From: an uncultured Clostridia bacterium
GTDB taxonomy: Bacteria > Bacillota > Clostridia > RUG12999
DNA length: 14,766 bases
Reading direction: 5' to 3'
Assembly: GCA_949739095.1 (NCBI GenBank)
Contig: CATIYX010000144.1
Location: 1-14,766 of the forward strand
Shown here: piece after piece, positions 6,425 through 12,738 of the stretch
Numbering within the stretch: position 1 is the stretch's first letter
How the letters are laid out: every line of letters begins with the position of its first letter
Position numbers and translations under genes: made by a program
Notes under the pieces: model-generated
Told to the model about the DNA's origin: nothing
What the model saw: only the letters and a program-made list of their open reading frames with translations
Database searches by the model: none

Positions 6425-6892
6425 TCAATACGGATATTCCTCTCCCGCCAGCGAATGCATGAATCCATTCAGTTTCACACTCATAATATCTCCCGCAATG
6501 ACTTTATCCTCAATCAAAAAAATGTTGGCGCGCACGTGGTCAGTTCCCGATTTCGTATGATTTTTCACAGTGTAAGTGCGGCGTTCCACCGTTTTTCCCA
6601 TATAGGGCGTAAGGTCCAGTCCAACGCTGCTCTGCATACGGTTATAACGGTTATAGACTTTGTCAAAGGACGGCGGCAAAGTAAAAGTTTCCGCTTCAAT
6701 TGCCGGAATTTCCACCTCCCAGCCGAATTGCTGCAAAAATGCCGCCGCATCTGTCTCTGTTTTTACATTTTCAAATGTATATTTATGTGCACAGTTTACG
6801 GCTACACTGTATAGATTGCTGCTCCACACCACGCTGCATAGCAAACATAGCGCGAACAACATGCCTGTGATGATTTTTTTCTTTTTTATCAT
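6425..6892 (-). CDS. DUF4830-family exported or membrane-anchored protein (155 aa)
   Basis: Function unknown. A basic start (MIKKKK) and a hydrophobic stretch at about 7-24 form a signal anchor or signal peptide without a clear lipobox. The rest is an extracellular domain matching the DUF4830 pattern of Clostridia: AAAFLQQFGWEVE (49-61), PPSFDKVYNRYNRMQ (73-87), GLDLTPYMGK (91-100) and VIAGDIMSVKLNGFMHSL (131-148), which covers almost the whole mature part. The frame extends upstream to 6925, but the ATG at 6892 has GGAGGG (6899-6904) six bases before it, and the hydrophobic leader begins there. It is transcribed away from the aminotransferase and lies upstream of, but separate from, the rsuA promoter. 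No obvious terminator follows it. Confidence 0.75.
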   Translation of the reverse strand: MIKKKKIITGMLFALCLLCSVVWSSNLYSVAVNCAHKYTFENVKTETDAAAFLQQFGWEVEIPAIEAETFTLPPSFDKVYNRYNRMQSSVGLDLTPYMGKTVERRTYTVKNHTKSGTDHVRANIFLIEDKVIAGDIMSVKLNGFMHSLAGEEYPY

Positions 6893-6985
6893 ACCATTCC
6901 CTCCTCCATGGGCAGCAATGCACACGCCCTCTACCGCTATTTTATGATTCGGACGCGTGAAAAATTTGCATTCTGAAAAAAAACA

Positions 6986-7014
6986 TTGCTTTTTCCCGCA
7001 TTTTTTGGTAAAAT
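6986..7014 (+). promoter_or_regulatory. Candidate promoter of the aminotransferase-trpS-tagO-mnaA run
   Basis: TTGCTT (6986-6991) and TAAAAT (7009-7014) are 17 bp apart, and TG at 7006-7007 makes an extended -10. Transcription would start near 7021, leaving a leader of about 60 nt that contains the short inverted repeat ATTGT-a-ACAAT (7026-7036). A second -10-like sequence, TGATATACT at 7054-7062, has no matching -35 and would start transcription inside the ribosome binding site, so I rank it lower. Confidence 0.5.
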
Positions 7015-7081
7015 GTAGGGTAACGATTGTAACAATATAAAAATTACCTGAAATGATATACTAAAAGAGGTGTCTGGAAGA

Positions 7082-8269
7082 ATGAAAGAAACACAAAAAT
7101 TTGCAGATAGAGTGGTCGACCTGAAAGCCTCTGCCATCCGTGAAATGTTTAAATTGATGGCAAAAGGCGATGTTGTCGCTTTGTCGGGCGGAGCACCTGC
7201 ACCGGAATCTTTTCCGACGGAAGAACTATCGAAAATCAGCGCAAAAATTCTGCGTGAGCAAGGCACGGTTGCGCTGCAATACAGTGTGACAGAAGGGTAT
7301 CAGCCGCTGCGAGACATGGTGGTGGAACGCACCCGTGCTGCCAACAAACTGACGGAATATGACGATACCATCATCACGACCGGCGCACAGCAGGCGATTG
7401 ACCTTGCGTTTAAGGCACTGGTAAATGACGGCGAGGGTATTATCGTAGAACGTCCCTCTTTTATCGGTACGCTGAATTCTGCGCGCTCCTACCGGGCGAA
7501 GCTATTTGATGTGCCGGTACTAGATGACGGTATGGATTTGGACATGGTAGAACATTTGCTAAAAACGGAAAATATCAAATTGATATATACCATTCCAACC
7601 TTCCAAAATCCGACTGGTATTACTATGAGCAACGAAAAGCGGCAGCGGTTAATCGATCTGGCAGTCAAATATGACGTTTACATTGTTGAGGATAACCCAT
7701 ACGGCGATTTACGTTTTGCGGGCGAAGCCAAAAAGAACATCAAATCGTTAGACCCCGACGGACGCGTGATTTACTGTGGTACATTTTCCAAAATTCTCTC
7801 GCCTGGACTGCGTATCGGCTGGGTCAGTGCACACCGTGACATCATTGAACGCATTGTTGTTGTGAAGCAAGCGAACGACGTGCACACCCCCATTTTCAAC
7901 CAAATGATGGCGGCAGAATTCATGAAACAATACGATATGGACGAACATATCGCGCGTCTGTGCAAACTCTATGGACGCAAATGCGGCATTATGCTGGACG
8001 CGCTGGACAAATATTTCCCCGAAGGCTGCACCTATACGCGTCCCGAAGGCGGACTGTTTCTGTGGTGTACGCTGCCGGAAGGTGCCAACACCAAAGAACT
8101 GCTGACGCGCTGCATTGACCGCAAGGTCGCGTTTGTACCGGGCAACACATGTATGGTGGACATTGATTCCCCAACGCGCTATATGCGCCTGAACTACTCA
8201 GCGGTTGCAGAGGATAAAATCGACTGGGCAGTGAAAACCATGAGCGACGTGATTCGCGAATCGCTATAA
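7082..8269 (+). CDS. PLP-dependent aminotransferase, LysN/MocR-type class I (395 aa)
   Basis: Fold-type I aminotransferase that moves an amino group between an amino acid and a 2-oxo acid; cytoplasmic. The PLP lysine is K237 in TFSKILSPGLRIGW. N176 (FQNPTG), D204 and Y207 (VEDNPYGDL) are the usual cofactor contacts, and the arginine in RYMRLNYS near the C-terminus would hold the substrate carboxylate. The pattern is that of 2-aminoadipate/LysN-like enzymes, the same group as the catalytic half of MocR regulators, but no winged-helix DNA-binding domain is present. The frame also reads from a GTG at 7070; I chose the ATG at 7082 because AGAGGTG (7066-7072) then falls at a normal distance. It is first in the plus-strand run; trpS starts 32 nt after it. 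Preference for aromatic or aminoadipate substrates is not decidable. Confidence 0.85.
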   Translation: MKETQKFADRVVDLKASAIREMFKLMAKGDVVALSGGAPAPESFPTEELSKISAKILREQGTVALQYSVTEGYQPLRDMVVERTRAANKLTEYDDTIITTGAQQAIDLAFKALVNDGEGIIVERPSFIGTLNSARSYRAKLFDVPVLDDGMDLDMVEHLLKTENIKLIYTIPTFQNPTGITMSNEKRQRLIDLAVKYDVYIVEDNPYGDLRFAGEAKKNIKSLDPDGRVIYCGTFSKILSPGLRIGWVSAHRDIIERIVVVKQANDVHTPIFNQMMAAEFMKQYDMDEHIARLCKLYGRKCGIMLDALDKYFPEGCTYTRPEGGLFLWCTLPEGANTKELLTRCIDRKVAFVPGNTCMVDIDSPTRYMRLNYSAVAEDKIDWAVKTMSDVIRESL

Positions 8270-8281
8270 ACAATTTCTCAT

Positions 8282-8297
8282 AAGGAGTTGAATCCTT
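8282..8297 (+). promoter_or_regulatory. Distant Shine-Dalgarno inside a small hairpin before trpS
   Basis: AAGGAG at 8282-8287 is the only SD-like sequence before trpS, but 14 nt separate it from the ATG at 8302, more than usual. AAGGA (8282-8286) can pair with TCCTT (8293-8297) around a 6-nt loop, which would bury it. Folding would also shorten the effective distance on its 3' side but block the SD itself. No in-frame ATG, GTG or TTG lies closer. Confidence 0.35.
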
Positions 8298-8301
8298 CAT
8301 T

Positions 8302-9300
8302 ATGGACAAAAAACCAAGAATTTTAAGCGGCATTCAGCCGTCCGGTATCATCACGCTGGGCAACTATATCGGCGCCATCCGCAACTGGGTGGAACTACAA
8401 GACGAATTTGAATGCTTTTATATGCTGGCGGATTTGCACACCATCACGGTGCGCCAAACGCCGGCGGACCTGCGCAAACGTTCTCTGGAGCTGATGGCGC
8501 TGCTGCTTGCCTGCGGCGTGGACACGGAAAAAAGCTTAATCTTTTTCCAGTCCCATGTGCCGGAACATACGCAGCTTAGCTGGGTACTGAACTGCTACAC
8601 ACAGATGGGCGAACTCAGCCGCATGACCCAGTTTAAGGATAAAGCTGCTAAAAATGCAAATAATATCAACGCCGGATTGTTTACCTATCCTGTTTTGATG
8701 GCAGCAGACATTTTGCTCTATCAGGCGGATTTGGTGCCGGTAGGCAAAGATCAGACGCAGCATCTCGAAATTTGCTGTGATATCGCGCAGCGGTTTAACC
8801 ATGCGCTCAGCGATACCTTTACCATCCCTAAGGGATACATTCCGAAAGTGGGCGAAAAAATCAGAAGCTTGCAAAATCCCACTGCTAAAATGTCCAAATC
8901 CGATACCAACGAAAATGCTTATATTTCCTTGCTGGACGATCCTGATACAGTGATTCGCAAATTTAAACGCGCCGTGACAGACAGTGAAGCGGAAATTGCA
9001 TTCCGCGAGGGCAAGGACGGTATCAACAACTTGCTGACGATTTACAGTGTTATCACAGGCAAAACCATTGAAGAATCGGAACAGGAATTCGCCGGCAAAG
9101 GCTATGGCGATTTCAAGCTGGCGGTCGGCGAAGCAGTTGTCAGCTATCTCAAACCGATTCAAGACAAATTTAACGACTACATGGATAACCGTGACTACTT
9201 GCAGCAAATCTATACAAAAGGGGCGGAAGCGGCTTCCTATGTAGCACAGAAAACACTGCGCAAAGTATACAAAAAAGTCGGGTTTATCCCGAAAGGATAA
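8302..9300 (+). CDS. trpS: Tryptophanyl-tRNA synthetase (332 aa)
   Basis: Class Ic aminoacyl-tRNA synthetase that charges tRNA-Trp with tryptophan using ATP. The HIGH-equivalent region is PSGIITLGNYIGA (13-25), the tryptophan pocket includes AADILLYQADLVPVGKDQ (134-151), and the second ATP motif is the exact KMSKS at 196-200. Length is typical for the bacterial enzyme, and the helical anticodon-binding region at the C-terminus is complete. In many Firmicutes trpS is preceded by a T-box leader; here only 32 nt separate it from the aminotransferase, so no T-box is possible and expression depends on the upstream promoter. tagO follows after 18 nt. Confidence 0.96.
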   Translation: MDKKPRILSGIQPSGIITLGNYIGAIRNWVELQDEFECFYMLADLHTITVRQTPADLRKRSLELMALLLACGVDTEKSLIFFQSHVPEHTQLSWVLNCYTQMGELSRMTQFKDKAAKNANNINAGLFTYPVLMAADILLYQADLVPVGKDQTQHLEICCDIAQRFNHALSDTFTIPKGYIPKVGEKIRSLQNPTAKMSKSDTNENAYISLLDDPDTVIRKFKRAVTDSEAEIAFREGKDGINNLLTIYSVITGKTIEESEQEFAGKGYGDFKLAVGEAVVSYLKPIQDKFNDYMDNRDYLQQIYTKGAEAASYVAQKTLRKVYKKVGFIPKG

Positions 9301-9318
9301 AATTTGAGGTGAAAAACC

Positions 9319-10470
9319 ATGAATGTAGACTATAAATGGATTCTGCTGACTTTGGCGGTTTCCTTTTTGGTGACCTTCATTGCAGTGCCGATTGTGAAAA
9401 TGATTGCGGAAAAAATCGGCGCAGTAGATGTTCCGAAAGACGGACGGCGAATGCATAAGAAACCCATTCCGCGACTCGGCGGACTTGCCATGATTTATGG
9501 CTTCTTTGTCAGTATCCTTTGCTTTACCAGTATTACGCCGGAAATCCGAGGTATTTTGATTGGCTGTTTGATTTTGGGGGCATTAGGCGTGATTGACGAC
9601 ATTCACCCGCTGTCTGCGAAACTGAAACTCGCCGTTCAAATTGTTGCGGCAATCATTCCGGTGCTCAGCGGCGTAACCATCGCGTTTTTTTCAGTACCCA
9701 AATTCATCAACGCATCCGGTATGCTGCACTTAAATCCCATTGTAGGCGCAGTGATTTCCGTCATTTGGATTATTGCGATTACCAATGCGGTGAACTTAAT
9801 TGACGGACTGGACGGTTTAGCAGCAGGGGTATCGTCCATTGCTTCCATGTCTATTCTCTTTATTGCAGTTATTAATGGCAATTCTCTGATTGCGGTTTTA
9901 GCGGCTGCTCTGGTGGGAAGCTGTGTGGGATTTTTGCCCTTCAACGTCAATCCTGCCAAGATTTTCATGGGTGACACCGGCTCTACTTTTTTGGGCTATA
10001 TGCTGGCAACCATGTCCATCTATGGCCTATTTAAGGGTTATGCGCTGATTACTTTTGTCGCGCCGTTTTTGATTTTAGGACTGCCCATTTTTGATACGGC
10101 ATTTGCGATTATCCGCCGCATCATTCATCATAAACCCATCATGGGTGCAGACCGCGGGCATTTGCACCATCGGCTGATTGATATGGGCTTCAGCCAGAAA
10201 CAAACGGTCGCGATTTTATATTCTATCACCTCTCTGCTGGGACTGAGCGCAATTATTATGTCCACCAGCGGTACGATGATTCAGGGAATTTTCCTGATTC
10301 TATCTGTGGCATTATTCCTTGGCGTGGGATTCTATTTCTCGCGCAAACCAAATGCTAAACAGGAAGAAACCACCGATATGGTAGAAACGCAACCGGAAAA
10401 TGTTGTACAAGCTGCTGCACCGGAAGAAACAGTGCAGCCGGAAGAAAAGGAGAAACAACAACATGAATAA
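9319..10470 (+). CDS. tagO: Undecaprenyl-phosphate N-acetylglucosaminyl 1-phosphate transferase, TagO/WecA family (383 aa)
   Basis: Membrane enzyme that transfers GlcNAc-1-phosphate from UDP-GlcNAc to undecaprenyl phosphate, the first step of wall teichoic acid and related polymers. Hallmarks are the RRMHKKPIPRLGG loop (43-55), the Asp pair D93/D94, NLIDGLDG (159-166), NPAKIFMGDTGS (211-222, D219) and HLHHRL (281-286), all in the expected order between about ten to eleven membrane segments. GAGGTGA (9306-9312) sets the ATG. The last ~40 residues, after the final membrane segment, are an E/Q-rich tail with repeated 'PEE/PEN' pieces, longer than in many relatives. The stop overlaps the mnaA start by 8 bp. 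Confidence 0.9.
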   Translation: MNVDYKWILLTLAVSFLVTFIAVPIVKMIAEKIGAVDVPKDGRRMHKKPIPRLGGLAMIYGFFVSILCFTSITPEIRGILIGCLILGALGVIDDIHPLSAKLKLAVQIVAAIIPVLSGVTIAFFSVPKFINASGMLHLNPIVGAVISVIWIIAITNAVNLIDGLDGLAAGVSSIASMSILFIAVINGNSLIAVLAAALVGSCVGFLPFNVNPAKIFMGDTGSTFLGYMLATMSIYGLFKGYALITFVAPFLILGLPIFDTAFAIIRRIIHHKPIMGADRGHLHHRLIDMGFSQKQTVAILYSITSLLGLSAIIMSTSGTMIQGIFLILSVALFLGVGFYFSRKPNAKQEETTDMVETQPENVVQAAAPEETVQPEEKEKQQHE

Positions 10471-11608
10471 ATTGAAAGTGATGACTGTTTTTGGGACACG
10501 ACCAGAAGCCATTAAAATGGCACCGCTGGTTTTGGAACTGGAAAAACATGCCGAAATCCAAAGTATCGTCTGTGTGACCGCACAGCACCGTCAAATGCTG
10601 GACATGGTGATGGACATGTTTCACATTAAAGCAGACTATGATTTGAACATTATGAAAGACCGTCAAACGCTGGCAGGTATCACAACACTGGCACTGGGCG
10701 GCATTTATGAAACAGTTGCGGAATGTGAACCGGATGTAGTTTTAGTGCATGGCGACACCACCACTACCTTGGCAGGCAGTCTGGCGTCTTTCTATAACCA
10801 GGTGAAAGTCGGGCATGTGGAAGCTGGACTGCGTACATATGACAAATATTCTCCCTTCCCGGAAGAAATGAACCGGAAACTGACCGGCGCCATTGCAGAT
10901 TTTCATTTTTCTCCCACCATCAAAAACCGCGAAAATCTTGCACGAGAAGGTATTACAGATGGCGTTTATGTGACAGGAAACACCGTCATTGATGCCATTC
11001 AGTATACGGCAAAAGCGGATTATACGTTCCGCAATGAACTGTTAAACACCATTGATTTTACGGGCAGTAAAATCATTTTGGTAACGGCACACCGCCGCGA
11101 AAACTTAGGAAAACCGCTGGAGGAGATATGCAGTGCACTGCGGCGCATTGTGGAGGACAATCCTGATACACAGATTGTCTATCCTGTTCATTTGAACCCT
11201 GCGGTTCGCGACACGGCATTTCAAATTCTGGGCGGGCATGACCGCATTCATTTAATTGACCCACTGGATGTGGACGAGCTGCACAACCTGATGAGCCGCT
11301 GTTATATGGTGATGACCGATTCCGGCGGATTGCAGGAAGAAGCGCCGTCTCTGGGCAAGCCTGTTTTAGTGCTGCGCACGGAAACAGAACGTCCCGAAGC
11401 AGTAGAAGCCGGGACTGTTAAACTGGCGGGCGTAGAGCAGGAAACGATTTATCAAATGGCAAACGAACTGCTCCGTGACGCGGCGGCTTACCAGAAAATG
11501 AGCAAAGCAGTCAATCCCTATGGAGACGGACAGGCGTCCCGCCGTATTGTGGAAGCTTTGCTCTATGAATTTGGTATGCACAGCACACGTCCGGACGAGT
11601 TATTATAA
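10463..11608 (+). CDS. mnaA: UDP-N-acetylglucosamine 2-epimerase, non-hydrolysing (381 aa)
   Basis: Interconverts UDP-GlcNAc and UDP-ManNAc in the cytoplasm; also called WecB. The start motif MTVFGTRPEAIKMAPL (7-22), HGDTTTTLAG (96-105, D98), VGHVEAGLRT (116-125, E120), PFPEEMNR (131-138), VTAHRREN (207-214, H210) and TDSGGLQEEA (285-294) include all the expected catalytic residues. The frame opens upstream at 10400 inside tagO, but the ATG at 10463 follows AAAAGGAG (10445-10452) and gives the family's normal N-terminus. The 8-bp overlap with tagO suggests coupled translation. ManNAc and lipid-linked GlcNAc together form the ManNAc-GlcNAc linkage unit of wall teichoic acids; a TagA homologue is not in view. 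Confidence 0.95.
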   Translation: MNKLKVMTVFGTRPEAIKMAPLVLELEKHAEIQSIVCVTAQHRQMLDMVMDMFHIKADYDLNIMKDRQTLAGITTLALGGIYETVAECEPDVVLVHGDTTTTLAGSLASFYNQVKVGHVEAGLRTYDKYSPFPEEMNRKLTGAIADFHFSPTIKNRENLAREGITDGVYVTGNTVIDAIQYTAKADYTFRNELLNTIDFTGSKIILVTAHRRENLGKPLEEICSALRRIVEDNPDTQIVYPVHLNPAVRDTAFQILGGHDRIHLIDPLDVDELHNLMSRCYMVMTDSGGLQEEAPSLGKPVLVLRTETERPEAVEAGTVKLAGVEQETIYQMANELLRDAAAYQKMSKAVNPYGDGQASRRIVEALLYEFGMHSTRPDELL

Positions 11609-11616
11609 AAAAATAG

Positions 11617-11727
11617 TATTTCCAGCAGAGTAGAAATTTGATAGAAAAATTCATATATGCTGAAAAAATCGATAAATTGCAGTTATCAACTTACCTTGAA
11701 ACTATAAAAAAAAGTAAGAACGGATAA
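11617..11727 (+). pseudogene. Possible remnant: open C-terminal tail before the hydrolase
   Basis: After mnaA the DNA becomes very A+T-rich (15 G+C in 60 bases at 11641-11700). One frame is open for 37 codons and ends with TAA at 11725-11727, five bases before the hydrolase ATG. The translation contains NLIEKFIYAEKIDKL and looks like the end of a helical protein. There is no ATG or SD; a TTG sits at 11638. It may be the tail of the gene that preceded the hydrolase in a donor genome. In A+T-rich DNA a chance open frame of this size is also quite possible. Confidence 0.25.
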
Positions 11728-11732
11728 ACATT

Positions 11733-12488
11733 ATGCCTTATCAAAGAATAAATGACTTAGATATTTACTATGAAGAATTTGGATATGGTGAGCCAATACT
11801 TTTCTTGCATAGTGGTTACAGTCGAGGAGTACTGGCATTTAGCGGGCAGATACAACCTTTTTATGCCGCAGGCTACAGATGCTTATACCCTGACTACAGG
11901 GGACATGGACGCACGAAATGTAAAAACATGAACTGGGATTCCGCTTTGATAGCGGAAGATATGATTCGTTTTCTCGATAGTCTGAAAATAGAGAAGGTTC
12001 ACTTGATTGGATATAGTACTGGTGGTGGCGTGGCATACTATATAGCATCAAAACATCCGGAAAGAGTGAAAACTATTATTTCAATTGGAAATGGTGGTGT
12101 GATAGATAGTGTTGGTGCAGAAAATTTTTTACCAGAAGCACTATTGAATCAAGGTGCCAATGAATTTATTGAGAATATAAAGCACCTTCATGCAGAAGCT
12201 CATGGTGGAGATTGGCAGGAGTATTTGAGGCAGGAAGTGAAGGATTGGAAAGAGCACCCCTGCATAAGGGATGAAGAATGGGCACGAATCACAATGCCAA
12301 TGTTATTAATCGCAGGCGAGAATGATGATTTTGCTACGAAAGAACGATTAGAAAAAATTAAAAATACGTGTCTGCAAGCAGAAATCTTTATTGTTAAAAA
12401 TTGTGGACACCGACCTCATTTTACAAATGAGGAAGGAAAAATGGTAAATGAAAAAATGCTTACATTTTTAAGAAATGCGCAAGGATAG
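11733..12488 (+). CDS. Alpha/beta hydrolase, probably acquired (251 aa)
   Basis: Single-domain alpha/beta hydrolase, likely cytoplasmic. The nucleophile elbow is GYSTGG with S95; D198 in AGENDD and H226 in NCGHRPH complete the triad. LHSGYS near 25-30 and YRGHGRT near 55-61 are the usual oxyanion-side and loop motifs. The length is normal. Substrate is unknown; esterases, lactonases and C-C hydrolases share this layout. The ribosome binding site is weak (only AGAACGG-like). Base and codon use differ clearly from the neighbours (A-ending codons, 21 G+C in 60 bases at 12061-12120 against 36 in 60 at 13201-13260), and the gene lies alone between mnaA and topB with partial frames on both sides. 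This suggests horizontal transfer. Confidence 0.85.
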   Translation: MPYQRINDLDIYYEEFGYGEPILFLHSGYSRGVLAFSGQIQPFYAAGYRCLYPDYRGHGRTKCKNMNWDSALIAEDMIRFLDSLKIEKVHLIGYSTGGGVAYYIASKHPERVKTIISIGNGGVIDSVGAENFLPEALLNQGANEFIENIKHLHAEAHGGDWQEYLRQEVKDWKEHPCIRDEEWARITMPMLLIAGENDDFATKERLEKIKNTCLQAEIFIVKNCGHRPHFTNEEGKMVNEKMLTFLRNAQG

Positions 12489-12490
12489 AG

Positions 12491-12604
12491 TATCTTTTGT
12501 ATTGCGTTCATGGTGGAGGACTGTTTTTTGGTGCTGCTATTGTTGCCTATAATGGTGAAAAATGGTGCCTAATTCTACAAAACCAACTTAATGCAGAGAT
12601 ATAA
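12491..12604 (+). pseudogene. Possible remnant: C-terminal gene tail after the hydrolase
   Basis: Directly behind the hydrolase stop, another frame reads YLLYCVHGGGLFFGAAIVAY and continues NGEKWCLILQNQLNAEI to a TAA at 12602-12604. It has no start codon ATG or SD. The residue mix (glycine run, alternating hydrophobics, W and C) looks more like real protein than chance, such as a C-terminal beta-rich end. I do not recognise the family. It may be the surviving end of a gene that was cut when the hydrolase fragment joined this locus. Confidence 0.3.
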
Positions 12605-12618
12605 ACCAAAAATGATAC

Positions 12619-12709
12619 ATGCAGAAACGCCTGTATGGCATGGGGAAAACGGTCAGACTGCTTTGCAGGTTTCCGTCTCCTGCTATGCCGTCTGGCTTTC
12701 TGCATTTTT
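12619..12709 (+). terminator. Long imperfect hairpin with T-run, terminator or attenuator before topB
   Basis: ATGCAGAAA (12619-12627) pairs perfectly with TTTCTGCAT (12697-12705). Inside follow GCC/GGC (12629-12631/12694-12696), GGCAT/ATGCC (12637-12641/12685-12689), ACGG/CCGT (12649-12652/12673-12676) and a CTGC-ttt-GCAG tip (12658-12668). Five T (12705-12709) end the structure on the plus strand. It would stop transcription from the mnaA-hydrolase side, or serve as an attenuator in the topB leader. It lies 30 bases before the topB ATG. Base composition matches the host genes, not the A+T-rich patch. Confidence 0.5.
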
Positions 12710-12738
12710 CATTATAACACAGAAATGGAGAAACAGCT

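Noticed and set aside
8270..8301. T-box leader expected before trpS
   Set aside because: Only 32 nt separate the genes, and no specifier stem or T-box sequence is present there or before the aminotransferase.
8536..9456. 306-aa frame antisense to trpS
   Set aside because: It lies opposite a clear trpS and the start of tagO, is rich in H/F/C/N as antisense frames are, and has no family motif.
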